From an uncultured Paludibacter sp. (lineage in GTDB: Bacteria; Bacteroidota; Bacteroidia; Bacteroidales; Paludibacteraceae): a stretch of 59,504 nt of DNA. Location: NCBI GenBank assembly GCA_900498215.1, contig LR026962.1:1974680-2034183 (forward strand), read 5' to 3'. The notes beneath the pieces were generated by a model. That model was not told where the DNA came from and did not search any database. It saw only the letters and a program-made list of their open reading frames with translations. This document shows, piece after piece, positions 16,657 to 25,991 of the stretch; position 1 is the stretch's first letter, and each line of letters begins with the position of its first letter. The position numbers and the translations under genes were made by a program.

Positions 16657-18093
16657 ATGAAAAGATTTTTTGTCCTCTTTTTGTATTTCATTCCAACCTT
16701 GAAATCAAATACTCAAGAAATACATTTTATTACAAAAAAAAGTTTTGTTATACTTTTTTTATGCTTATCTATAACTACTTCTGGGGTTTTTGCTCAGACA
16801 TACAATGATTGGTCAAAATGGTCAATTACTTTGGAGGGAGGAGTAAATAAATTCGATGGAGACATAATACAAAAATATAATGACATTACCCCCACATCTT
16901 TTAACAAAATCACTGTGGGGGGGTCAGTAGAATGTACCGTGACACCCGTTTGGAGTATGGGATTGGAATATCATTATTTACCACTATCTGCAAATGCGAC
17001 GTATTCAAATTCTCACCACGCTGAATTTGTGGGAAAAATGCATAATCTTGATTATTTTATGTCATTCAACGTTATAAAATTATTTTATAGAAAGACACAG
17101 TCGAAGTGGGGCATTTGGGGGAATATTGGCGCAGGATATGCGTGGTATAAAAGTACTTATACAACCACGCGAGCAGGAATGAGCATACGAGATGGACATG
17201 GTAATTTATATACCGATTTTAATGATACAATTAATGATGGTAGAGCCGCATATGTTCCTATTGGATTATTAATTGAATATAATTTTACAAAAAACTTTGC
17301 GTTGGGCACAAAAATACAATACCGTGCGTATAATAAGGATTACATTGAACAGAGAATACAACACGGTGTTACAAATGATTTTATTGAACTTGCAACTCTT
17401 CAACTTCGCTGGAAATTTAATGCCAGACATAAAAACCACACCAGAAATAATAATGTATTGTTATTTGATAACGATACAATAACAGATAACTTTAAGGGAA
17501 TACAAGAAAAAGTAGATTCATTACAAAAAAATCTTGCAATAATAACGCCATTAGTCGAAAAACATGAAAATTTCATTAATGAAAATGCTCCTGAAATTGA
17601 AAAAATTCCCGACTATAACAACAGAATTAAAAAACTGGAAAATATTATATGCCCTGACGGACCTGATACCGACAACGATGGAGTTCCTGATTGTAGAGAT
17701 AAAGAACCGGATACACCGGAAAACACTCCTGTTGATTTTTGGGGAAGAAGCATTACCAGCTATGACGTGAATAGCGCTGCTGTATTCTTCGATTTTGACA
17801 AAACTGATCTTAATGAAGAAGCGCAAAGGGCTATCAGATATGCTGCCAATAAATTAAAATCCGATCCTTCATTAATTGTAGAAGTGCGTGGATTTACAGA
17901 TAACATGGGTGGAGAAAAATACAATGAAGGGTTAAGTCAACGTCGTGCAAATAAAGTTAAAAATGAATTGGTTAAAGAATATGGTATTAATCCAGACAGA
18001 ATTATAGCAAATGGCAAGGGAAAATATGATCCGGATGACAAAGTTATTCGTTACCGCCCATATCGTACAGTGATGTTTTTCTATAATAAATAA
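16657..18093 (+). CDS. OmpA-family protein with thrombospondin-type-3-like calcium motif
   Basis: Outer-membrane barrel joined to a peptidoglycan-binding OmpA domain. Of 478 residues, a barrel domain spans about 50-255 and a helical linker about 285-330. An acidic PDTDNDGVPDCRDKEPDTP segment near 345 matches a TSP3 calcium-binding repeat, and the OmpA domain (about 370-478) has GFTDNMGG and NEGLSQRRANKVKNEL. The N-terminus is odd: one hydrophobic stretch (FFVLFLYFI) is followed by a second, conventional signal-like segment (KKSFVILFLCLSITTSGVFAQ) without a Met between them. Either translation really starts at the ATG at 16657, or a non-AUG start is used further in. A terminator follows. Confidence 0.88.
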   Translation: MKRFFVLFLYFIPTLKSNTQEIHFITKKSFVILFLCLSITTSGVFAQTYNDWSKWSITLEGGVNKFDGDIIQKYNDITPTSFNKITVGGSVECTVTPVWSMGLEYHYLPLSANATYSNSHHAEFVGKMHNLDYFMSFNVIKLFYRKTQSKWGIWGNIGAGYAWYKSTYTTTRAGMSIRDGHGNLYTDFNDTINDGRAAYVPIGLLIEYNFTKNFALGTKIQYRAYNKDYIEQRIQHGVTNDFIELATLQLRWKFNARHKNHTRNNNVLLFDNDTITDNFKGIQEKVDSLQKNLAIITPLVEKHENFINENAPEIEKIPDYNNRIKKLENIICPDGPDTDNDGVPDCRDKEPDTPENTPVDFWGRSITSYDVNSAAVFFDFDKTDLNEEAQRAIRYAANKLKSDPSLIVEVRGFTDNMGGEKYNEGLSQRRANKVKNELVKEYGINPDRIIANGKGKYDPDDKVIRYRPYRTVMFFYNK

Positions 18094-18114
18094 GAAAACC
18101 TTAATAATATTTCA

Positions 18115-18146
18115 AAGCCCACCTGGTATTGGTGGGTTTTGTTTTT
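18115..18146 (+). terminator. Intrinsic terminator after the OmpA-like gene
   Basis: CCCACC/GGTGGG 6-bp GC stem (extended by flanking A/T pairs) with a 7-nt loop, followed by TTTTGTTTTTT. Confidence 0.85.
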
Positions 18147-18165
18147 TATATCGTTCGTATTTTCT

Positions 18166-18173
18166 TAACTTTG
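18166..18173 (+). promoter_or_regulatory. -7 box for fmt
   Basis: TAACTTTG, 23 nt upstream of the fmt ATG. A TTTG inside the preceding terminator tail is a possible but distant -33 element. Confidence 0.55.
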
Positions 18174-18195
18174 CCTTGTAATAAAAAAACAAATA

Positions 18196-19149
18196 ATGAA
18201 TAAAAAAGAAGACTTGCGAATCATTTTTATGGGCACTCCCGAATTTGCAGTGGAAAGTTTGAAAGAGCTTATTGAAGGCGGCTATAATGTTGTAGCTGTA
18301 ATTACCATGCCTGATAAACCTGCGGGACGTGGACATAAAATGCAATTTTCCGATGTGAAAGAATATGCTTTGTCCAAAAATCTTCCTATTCTTCAACCTG
18401 AAAGACTAAAAGATGAAGCTTTTCTGCAAGAGCTTCGTTCATATCGGGCAGATTTGCAAATTGTTGTAGCATTCCGTATGCTGCCTGAAGTAGTTTGGAA
18501 TATGCCCAAATATGGGACATTTAATCTCCACGCGTCGCTTTTACCTCAATACAGAGGAGCAGCGCCTATTAACTGGGCAATAATTAACGGCGAAAAAGAA
18601 ACCGGAGCAACTACATTTTTTCTTACACACGAAATTGACACCGGAAAAATTATTCTTCAAAAAAAAACAACAATCGATGATACCGATAATGCCGGAAGTG
18701 TTCACGACAAACTGATGGAAATGGGAGCAAAAATGGTTACAAAAACCGTAGATTTGCTTTTGGATGATAAAATAAACGCTATTCCACAAGATGAATTTAT
18801 TCGCAACGATGCAGAACTCAAATTAGCTCCCAAAATCTTCAAAGAAACCTGCGAATTGAAATTTAATTTATCGGTGGAACAAGCACACAATTTTGTACGC
18901 GGACTTTCACCTTACCCTGCGGCTTGGATAAATATTCAATTTCCACAAATGGATGAATCTATTATTTTGAAAATTTTTGAAACAAAACCGGAATTTTCTC
19001 AACACAAACACTCAGTTGGTAAATTAATTACAGACGGTAAAAAAGAGGCAAAAATTGCGTTGAAAAATGGATTTTTACATCTGCTTGAAATTCAAGCTCC
19101 AGGCAAAAAAAAGATGAAAATCGGCGATTTCCTGAACGGATTAAAGTAA
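18196..19149 (+). CDS. fmt: Methionyl-tRNA formyltransferase
   Basis: Formylates Met-tRNAfMet with 10-formyl-THF for translation initiation. The 317 residues are full length. The N-terminal FMGTPEFAVESLKEL and VVAVITMPDKPAGRG are followed by the catalytic signature NLHASLLPQYRGAAPINWAI near residues 112-131, containing the Asn-His pair, and then THEIDTGKIILQ. The smaller C-terminal tRNA-binding domain begins around residue 210 (FVRGLSPYPAAW). It has its own -7 box and a terminator upstream. The stop is 14 nt from the 3' end of the convergent lrp gene, with no clear hairpin between them. Confidence 0.97.
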   Translation: MNKKEDLRIIFMGTPEFAVESLKELIEGGYNVVAVITMPDKPAGRGHKMQFSDVKEYALSKNLPILQPERLKDEAFLQELRSYRADLQIVVAFRMLPEVVWNMPKYGTFNLHASLLPQYRGAAPINWAIINGEKETGATTFFLTHEIDTGKIILQKKTTIDDTDNAGSVHDKLMEMGAKMVTKTVDLLLDDKINAIPQDEFIRNDAELKLAPKIFKETCELKFNLSVEQAHNFVRGLSPYPAAWINIQFPQMDESIILKIFETKPEFSQHKHSVGKLITDGKKEAKIALKNGFLHLLEIQAPGKKKMKIGDFLNGLK

Positions 19150-19163
19150 AATCGTTTCTTCTT

Positions 19164-19661
19164 TTAGATGTAATACTCAATCGAAGAATTCACCCTTGTT
19201 TCAATACTAATTTCGTACGGTTGCTTCACATCGCCCATCACAAACACACTCTGAATGCCACTGATACTGCTCAATTTTCCCAATTTATTCAGTAAAAAAT
19301 GCTGGTAATATTTCATATCGGGAGCTTGAATTTTGAGCAAATAATCAAAATCTCCCGAAATATTATAGCATTCCGTTACTTCCGGTAATTTTTGTATTTC
19401 TTCTGCAAATTCATTAGCTATCACAGCGTTGAGTTGTTTTAACTTCACATTGCAATACACGGCAAATCCTCTGTTGAGTTTCTCATAATCAAGAATTGCC
19501 ATATATTTTTTTATAAATCCTTCCTTTTCCAATCTTTTTACCCTGTCGTAAACGGGTGTAGATGAAAGATTTACCTTCATCGCTAAGTCCTTTGTAGTTA
19601 ATCTACCGTCTTCTTGTAAAAATCGAAGAATTTGCAAGTCAGTTTTATCGAGTTGATACAT
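19164..19661 (-). CDS. Lrp/AsnC-family transcriptional regulator
   Basis: Feast/famine regulator that senses an amino acid and binds DNA as a dimer or octamer. The 165 residues begin with an N-terminal winged HTH (LDKTDLQILRFLQEDGRLTTKDLAMKVNLSSTPVYDRVKRLEKEGFI, residues 4-49). The rest is a RAM ligand-binding domain (about 65-150) with CYNISGDFDYLLKIQ. It is divergent from cysK, and both -7 boxes lie in the shared 211-nt gap. It therefore probably controls itself and perhaps the cysK-sulfhydrylase pair in response to methionine, leucine or cysteine; that target is inferred from position only. Confidence 0.93.
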   Translation of the reverse strand: MYQLDKTDLQILRFLQEDGRLTTKDLAMKVNLSSTPVYDRVKRLEKEGFIKKYMAILDYEKLNRGFAVYCNVKLKQLNAVIANEFAEEIQKLPEVTECYNISGDFDYLLKIQAPDMKYYQHFLLNKLGKLSSISGIQSVFVMGDVKQPYEISIETRVNSSIEYYI

Positions 19662-19730
19662 AAAAGAATAATTTTCTGTTTATAATGAAAAAAATGTCAT
19701 TTAATAGAATAAAATATAATTCTAATACGA

Positions 19731-19738
19731 CAAAAATA
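19731..19738 (-). promoter_or_regulatory. -7 box for the lrp-family gene
   Basis: TATTTTTG on the minus strand, about 70 nt upstream of the ATG at 19661. Confidence 0.5.
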
Positions 19739-19765
19739 GTTATTTTTTCTGATTTATAAAATTTA

Positions 19766-19798
19766 TTTGGAAAATATATCTGTTTCGATTTATTTTTG
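19766..19798 (+). promoter_or_regulatory. Promoter for cysK (-33 and -7 elements)
   Basis: TTTG (19766-19769), a 21-nt spacer, then TATTTTTG (19791-19798). This is the best two-element Bacteroidota promoter on the plus strand of the window, 75 nt upstream of cysK. Confidence 0.65.
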
Positions 19799-19872
19799 CA
19801 GTAAAATTACAAACTATAATTTCTCAATTTTGTTATAATACAAAAAAATAGTTTATCTAAAAAATATACGTT

Positions 19873-20817
19873 ATGGCTAAAATAGCAAATAAAATTACAG
19901 ATTTGATTGGAAATACTCCTTTATTGCAATTGAATAATTTCACTTCAAACAAAGGACTGGAATCCAACATTATTGCCAAGCTGGAATATTACAATCCTGC
20001 CGGCTGTGTAAAAGAGCGTATTGCGTTTGCAATGATTGAAGATGCTGAAAAGCGAGGACTTTTAAATAAAGATACCGAAATTATCGAACCCACAAGTGGA
20101 AACACAGGAATAGGTTTGGCAATGGTAGCGGCGTCGAAGGGTTATAAACTCACACTCACGATGCCTGAAACTATGAGTATTGAACGCCGCAAACTTCTGA
20201 AAGCGTTGGGAGCAAATTTGGTTCTTACACCCGGAGCGGAAGGAATGAAAGGCGCAATAAATAAAGCGAATGAACTTGCATCAGCTGGAAACGCTTTTAT
20301 TCCGCAACAATTTGATAATCCTGCCAACCCTGCGATACACGAAAAAACTACCGGTGAAGAAATCTGGAGAGATACAGATGGAAAGATTGATATTTTTGTT
20401 GCAGGAGTTGGAACGGGCGGAACAATTAGCGGCGCCGGGAAAACCCTCAAAAAACACAATCCCGACATCAAAGTTGTAGCGGTAGAACCGACAGATTCGC
20501 CGGTTCTCTCCGGAGGAAATCCCGGACCGCATAAAATTCAGGGAATTGGAGCCGGATTTATTCCAAAAAACTACGATGGTTCTGTTGTGGATGAAATTAT
20601 TCAGGTAAGCAATGACAATGCCATTCTTGCGTCAAGACAAGTATCGCGTGAAGAAGGACTTTTAGTGGGAATTTCATCGGGAGCCGCACTTTACGCCGCA
20701 TCGCAATTGGCTTTGCGTCCCGAAAATAAAGGAAAAAACATTGTGGTAATTTTACCTGATACCGGAGAACGTTATCTTTCAACTCTTTTGTACGATTTTG
20801 ACGAATATCCGTTGTAA
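19873..20817 (+). CDS. cysK: Cysteine synthase (O-acetylserine sulfhydrylase)
   Basis: PLP enzyme making cysteine from O-acetylserine and sulfide. The 314 residues are typical. The PLP lysine is Lys47 in [14 protein letters not shown], the phosphate loop [11 protein letters not shown] is near residue 180, and [12 protein letters not shown] is the substrate loop. It lies upstream of an O-acetylhomoserine sulfhydrylase gene with a 112-nt gap. An Lrp-family regulator diverges from it, suggesting a sulfur amino acid unit. It might be a CysM-type isoform, but the motif set fits CysK better. Confidence 0.95.
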   Translation: MAKIANKITDLIGNTPLLQLNNFTSNKGLESNIIAKLEYYNPAGCVKERIAFAMIEDAEKRGLLNKDTEIIEPTSGNTGIGLAMVAASKGYKLTLTMPETMSIERRKLLKALGANLVLTPGAEGMKGAINKANELASAGNAFIPQQFDNPANPAIHEKTTGEEIWRDTDGKIDIFVAGVGTGGTISGAGKTLKKHNPDIKVVAVEPTDSPVLSGGNPGPHKIQGIGAGFIPKNYDGSVVDEIIQVSNDNAILASRQVSREEGLLVGISSGAALYAASQLALRPENKGKNIVVILPDTGERYLSTLLYDFDEYPL

Positions 20818-20839
20818 ACAGCGGTAAGCAGTAAGTGTT

Positions 20840-20878
20840 CAGCTTATTGAGTTGCATAAACTTCACAACTAATTGCTG
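20840..20878. repeat. Imperfect dyad between cysK and the sulfhydrylase gene
   Basis: Arms of about 13 nt (CAGCTTATTGAGTTG and CAACTAATTGCTG) with two unpaired bases on the left arm and an 11-nt loop. There is no T-run. It may attenuate between the two genes or be a repeat remnant; I see no SAM riboswitch features. Confidence 0.3.
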
Positions 20879-20917
20879 AATGCTGACAACCACATAACAA
20901 ATTAACTATTCAACTAA

Positions 20918-22231
<1,314 letters not shown>

Positions 22232-22247
22232 ATAAGAATGTGTTGTA

Positions 22248-22287
22248 AATAACCTTTTCTGAGTTTCTCGGGAAAGGTTATTTTTTT
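22248..22287. terminator. Bidirectional terminator between metY and the glycosyltransferase gene
   Basis: Arms AATAACCTTT and AAAGGTTATT flank a partly paired loop, with a T7 run at 22281-22287 on the plus strand. It overlaps the stop codon of the opposing gene at 22278-22280. Confidence 0.8.
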
Positions 22288-23231
22288 GAATGATATTCTG
22301 CCAAATATTCCTGTTCCGTTTGTCCCGGAGTAGGATAAAAAATTGCCTTTTGCAAGCAATCTAAAGCATCCAAATCCATAATTGTGCTGTAACCTGCACG
22401 ACATACAATCTTATTACATCCTTTCAACGCCGCAGCTAATTCTTTGCTTCCTAAATGAGAAAGAAGCGTGATATTTCCAATTGTTTTTAGATGATTTTCT
22501 TTTGATGGCAACCCTTGAACAATCAACGTTTTTTCCTTTTGATTTTGATATTTTTCAATCATCGAATTTTCAAAAATAGTGCGTTGCGGTTCCACTCCCG
22601 AAATAACAACAACCGTTTCAAAATCATCATTGGGATTGATTTTTTTTAATTCAGTAAATCGGGAAAGAGTTCCGATAAATTTTGCATTTTTTGGTAACGG
22701 ATATTTATGCGATAAATCTCCGGAAAGTCCTCCGTTTTTTTCAAAATCCGGTATCCAACATTCATTGTATTTTTCAATGATGTATTTGTGCAAACGATAA
22801 CCTACACATTCTAAAAAACGCAATATTTTCGGCATTTTTACCATTATTTGATGCGTAATATAAACCGAATGAACATTCTTATTCCACAATCCGAAACGAT
22901 TATCGGAAATCACAACATCAAAATGTTCTTGTTCTAAAATTTGTTTCAGCCGCTTATTTTCTTGCTTTATTCCATTGAGAAGTTTGGGTAAAAAAACCAA
23001 CATTGCCCAAAATTGCGATTTGCCTTTGGAGTATTTAACAGGATAAGATGGAAATTCAATGGTGCGTAATTCAGGAAATTGTTGTTGCAAAAACTTCAGA
23101 GGAAAACCATCAGAGGCAATTACTTCTTCGTTTCCTTTTTCCAATTCCGTGTGAATAATCGGAACACACCTCGAAGCGTGTCCTAATCCCCAATTCAGAG
23201 GGCAGACAAGTATTTTTTCTCCTCCATTCAA
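22278..23231 (-). CDS. MurG-like family glycosyltransferase
   Basis: Probably transfers a sugar from a nucleotide donor; acceptor unknown. The 317 residues open with KILVCPLNWGLGHASRCVPII, the glycine-rich N-terminal loop of GT-B enzymes. The second half has FETVVVISGVEPQRTIFE and a donor-binding segment CNKIVCRAGYSTIMDLDALDCLQKAIFYPTPGQTEQEYLA, similar to the MurG/GT28 C-terminal site. The start is a TTG at 23231; no ATG is available in frame before the glycine loop, so a non-ATG start is likely. It is followed by the metY terminator and preceded by a hairpin, so it is probably a single transcript. Confidence 0.8.
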   Translation of the reverse strand: MNGGEKILVCPLNWGLGHASRCVPIIHTELEKGNEEVIASDGFPLKFLQQQFPELRTIEFPSYPVKYSKGKSQFWAMLVFLPKLLNGIKQENKRLKQILEQEHFDVVISDNRFGLWNKNVHSVYITHQIMVKMPKILRFLECVGYRLHKYIIEKYNECWIPDFEKNGGLSGDLSHKYPLPKNAKFIGTLSRFTELKKINPNDDFETVVVISGVEPQRTIFENSMIEKYQNQKEKTLIVQGLPSKENHLKTIGNITLLSHLGSKELAAALKGCNKIVCRAGYSTIMDLDALDCLQKAIFYPTPGQTEQEYLAEYHSKK

Positions 23232-23247
23232 AACATAGCCTTATTAA

Positions 23248-23280
23248 AAACAAATTGCCGTTAAAAACGGCAGTTTGTTT
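23248..23280 (-). terminator. Hairpin terminator of the DUF3267 gene
   Basis: 15-bp stem with one G-T wobble, a 3-nt loop and, on the minus strand, a TTTTT run after the right arm. It lies 14 nt past the DUF3267 stop codon. Confidence 0.8.
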
Positions 23281-23294
23281 GAGAAGTAAACATT

Positions 23295-23927
23295 TTATTC
23301 TTCCTTCTTCACATAGAAATACGTTTTTCCTTCTTCTTTTATATCGAAAGTGAGAATTTCTTTATCTTCACGATTTTCAAAATAGGAAAGCAACCCAAAA
23401 TCTCCTCCGCAAAACAAACTGTGAATACCAAAAATACTTAAAAAGAAATAAAACATAGGTTGATTGTACGTTAAAACCATTCCGATAATAGTAAGAACAG
23501 CTATTGTAATTACCGGCGCTAATGCAACAATTTTAAATTGTCTGAAAGTAAGCACTTGTTTATCTGCCAGTACGAAAAATAAAAATTTCCTTACGCGCAT
23601 ACCGAACGAAAGTTTTTTCGCACCAACGAGTTTATATGCTGCTGCATGTATTAATTCGTGAACAGCTATAAGAAAAGTTACTGAAAAAAGTATTCCGCAA
23701 GCTAACCCCACTAAATTATCGAATTCCCGATGTTTTATAAACGGCATAAACGCTTTGAAACCGCCTATCATAATGGCAATCAATCCCATGACCTGATACA
23801 TATTGGAAGTGGCAGACCAACTTCCACCATCGCCCATTTCCTTCATCACCACATGTTTCATATTTTTGTGGGAAAAAGCGTCTAATTTTTCGTATTCGGG
23901 ACTATTTATTAATTCTTCGTATGTCAT
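23295..23927 (-). CDS. DUF3267 membrane protein, putative zinc metalloprotease
   Basis: The 210 residues have hydrophobic helices near 50-65, 72-100, 130-155 and 158-175. The second ends in AVHELIHAAAYKLVGAKK (about residue 90), an HExxH motif next to a membrane segment as in DUF3267 and site-2-protease-like proteins. It could cleave within membranes, but no substrate is known and activity is inferred from the motif only. It is flanked by terminator-like dyads and looks monocistronic, downstream of the lpxK-PNP pair on the same strand. Confidence 0.78.
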   Translation of the reverse strand: MTYEELINSPEYEKLDAFSHKNMKHVVMKEMGDGGSWSATSNMYQVMGLIAIMIGGFKAFMPFIKHREFDNLVGLACGILFSVTFLIAVHELIHAAAYKLVGAKKLSFGMRVRKFLFFVLADKQVLTFRQFKIVALAPVITIAVLTIIGMVLTYNQPMFYFFLSIFGIHSLFCGGDFGLLSYFENREDKEILTFDIKEEGKTYFYVKKEE

Positions 23928-23947
23928 TTTTTATTATTTCTGGTTTC

Positions 23948-23998
23948 GAGTTTCAAGTTACAAGAGTTTTAAAACGCAGAACACGAAACTTGGAACTC
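23948..23998. repeat. Dyad between the PNP gene and the DUF3267 gene
   Basis: Arms GAGTTTCAAGTT (23948-23959) and AACTTGGAACTC (23987-23998) pair over 12 bp with one wobble, separated by 27 nt. The right arm ends 3 nt before the PNP stop codon. There is no T-run on the minus strand, so termination is doubtful. Confidence 0.35.
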
Positions 23999-24000
23999 AA

Positions 24001-24813
24001 TTATATTTCTGCAACTAATTCTTTCATTATCTGCGTCATAAGCGGTTGCACTTTGTTTCCAATTTCTTGAACTTCTTCGTGCGAAACTTCCACAATTTTT
24101 CCCGGAACGCCTAAATCTGTAATTATCGACATACCAAAAACACGAATTCCGGCGTGATTTGCTACAATTACCTCAGGAACAGTACTCATTCCAACAGCAT
24201 CGCCTCCACAAATGCGGAAATAACGATATTCAGCAGGCGTTTCAAAAGTTGGTCCCGATGTTCCTACATAAACTCCTTCCACTACTTTGATGTTGTTGCG
24301 TTTTGCAATTTCTTTCGCTTTTGCAATCAATTCTTTATCGTAAGCGTCGCTCATATCAGGAAAACGCACACCAAGTTCCTTGTAATTTTTGCCACGTAAA
24401 GGATGCTCGGGAAACAAATTGATATGATCGGTGATAATCATCAAATCGCCGATTTCAAAATCGGGATGCATCCCGCCTGAAGCATTGGAAACAAGAAGAT
24501 TTTCTATTCCGAGCGCTTTCATTACGCGCACCGGAAAAGTAACCTGTTTCATATCGTATCCTTCATAATAATGAAAACGACCTTGCATCGCAAGTATTTT
24601 TACATCGCCTAATTTTCCGAAAATAAGTTTTCCGCTGTGTCCTTCAACGGTTGAAATCGGGAAATTCGGAATATTTTCATAAGGAATTTCTTGTTTTTCA
24701 GTAATTTGTATAACTAAATTACCCAAACCCGTACCGAGAATAATACCTGTTTTAGGCAGTACTGCTACTTTTGATTTAATAAAATCAGCGGTTTCTTGAA
24801 TTTTTTCCAACAT
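24001..24813 (-). CDS. Purine nucleoside phosphorylase
   Basis: Phosphorolysis of purine nucleosides for salvage. The 270 residues match the trimeric class (PNP-I, PunA/DeoD-II type). [11 protein letters not shown] is near residue 24, [15 protein letters not shown] near 72, [27 protein letters not shown] near 109 and [15 protein letters not shown] near 185, with the purine-binding [14 protein letters not shown]. The first 29 nt overlap the 3' end of lpxK, which suggests translational coupling. An adenine phosphoribosyltransferase gene elsewhere in the window is a functional relative in salvage. Confidence 0.94.
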   Translation of the reverse strand: MLEKIQETADFIKSKVAVLPKTGIILGTGLGNLVIQITEKQEIPYENIPNFPISTVEGHSGKLIFGKLGDVKILAMQGRFHYYEGYDMKQVTFPVRVMKALGIENLLVSNASGGMHPDFEIGDLMIITDHINLFPEHPLRGKNYKELGVRFPDMSDAYDKELIAKAKEIAKRNNIKVVEGVYVGTSGPTFETPAEYRYFRICGGDAVGMSTVPEVIVANHAGIRVFGMSIITDLGVPGKIVEVSHEEVQEIGNKVQPLMTQIMKELVAEI

Positions 24814-25843
24814 AATCGTAAATTTTTTGATTAAATATGTTTTCTTGGTTATTTAATATTTTTATATGCAAGGGCAACGCATAAATCTTCTTTTTCAATT
24901 CCTCATTCATATAATTCATTGACTTTAAGCGAGCCGCATCTTTTTCTGTGGTTAAAATTATTTTATTTCCCGTTTTTTCCTCTATTTCTTTTAATTCCTT
25001 TTCCGAAAAATAATGATGGTCGGCAAAAGTAATTGTTTCTATCGATTTAGCCAATTTTTCTATATAATTTATCATTGGAAAAGGATTAACAATTGCCGAA
25101 ACCAACAAAATATCCAAATTTTTCAACTTTTTATTGTCTATTTTTTCTCCGTCAAAAACAGGATAAATTTCTCCATACTCCAAACCTGAGAAAAAAATAT
25201 GTTGATATGATTTTGGATTGATTTCTTTTGTAATACGCTGAATATCTTCGCTTTTAGTATCCAGCGGACATTTTGTAACCATAATTATATCAGCTCTATC
25301 TGCATTTTTTCTTCGCTCGCGAAGGCTTCCGTAAGGCAACACAAAATCTTGTGTAAACGGTTTTGAAAAATCAGTAAGTAAAATGGATAATCCGGGTTTG
25401 ATGTATTGATGTTGATAAGCATCATCCAATAAAATTACTTCCGTATCTGGTTTGATTTGAAGAATTTTATTTACTCCATGCACGCGTTTCTCATCTACAA
25501 AAACGGATATTTCAGAAAATTTGGAATGAATTTGAAAAGGTTCGTCTCCAATTTCATTGGCTGTGGTATATTCATCGGCTTTAACAAATCCTTTCGTTTT
25601 TCGTTTATAACCGCGACTCAAAACTGCCGTTTTATATTCGTCTTTCAACAAACGGATTAAGAACTCAATATGTGGTGTTTTTCCTGTGCCGCCTACAGCT
25701 AAATTTCCAATACTTATAATTGGTAATGGAAAAGATGTGGAAGTAAATATTCTTTTTCTGAAAAACAAATTTCTCACTTCCATCATATCGCCATATATTA
25801 TTGATATAAAGCGTGTTAATGTGTTTGGACTGATAAAATTCAA
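24785..25843 (-). CDS. lpxK: Tetraacyldisaccharide 4'-kinase (lipid A synthesis)
   Basis: Phosphorylates the 4' position of the lipid A precursor at the inner membrane. The 352 residues have an N-terminal amphipathic/hydrophobic segment and the P-loop [17 protein letters not shown] (about residues 44-60). [61 protein letters not shown] and [11 protein letters not shown] follow, all LpxK signatures. It shares 29 nt with the downstream PNP gene. Upstream is the sppA terminator, so lpxK and PNP form their own unit. Confidence 0.95.
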   Translation of the reverse strand: MNFISPNTLTRFISIIYGDMMEVRNLFFRKRIFTSTSFPLPIISIGNLAVGGTGKTPHIEFLIRLLKDEYKTAVLSRGYKRKTKGFVKADEYTTANEIGDEPFQIHSKFSEISVFVDEKRVHGVNKILQIKPDTEVILLDDAYQHQYIKPGLSILLTDFSKPFTQDFVLPYGSLRERRKNADRADIIMVTKCPLDTKSEDIQRITKEINPKSYQHIFFSGLEYGEIYPVFDGEKIDNKKLKNLDILLVSAIVNPFPMINYIEKLAKSIETITFADHHYFSEKELKEIEEKTGNKIILTTEKDAARLKSMNYMNEELKKKIYALPLHIKILNNQENIFNQKIYDYVGKNSRNR

Positions 25844-25894
25844 TTCGTAGTAAATCTTTTACACAAAGATAGAATTTTTTATTTTAAAAACAGA

Positions 25895-25921
25895 AAAAGA
25901 CGACTAAAACAGCCGTCTTTT
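25895..25921 (-). terminator. Intrinsic terminator of sppA
   Basis: On the minus strand, an 11-bp stem (arms 25911-25921 and 25895-25905, one G-U pair), a 5-nt loop and a T-rich tail. It lies about 70 nt past the sppA stop. The plus strand also shows a T-run, so it may act both ways. Confidence 0.75.
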
Positions 25922-25991
25922 ATTTTTTAATTGGAGTTGTATTTGAAATTTTGTTTCAATGTAATGATTTTGATACTTCCTCTGTTCACCC

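Noticed and set aside
16889-16923. CCCCCACA...TGTGGGGG inverted repeat in the second OmpA-like gene
   Set aside because: The arms are 17 nt apart, the CAC-AGG centre and (T)AA spacing of the palindromic element are missing, and the codons give ordinary barrel residues (TPTSFNKITVGG).
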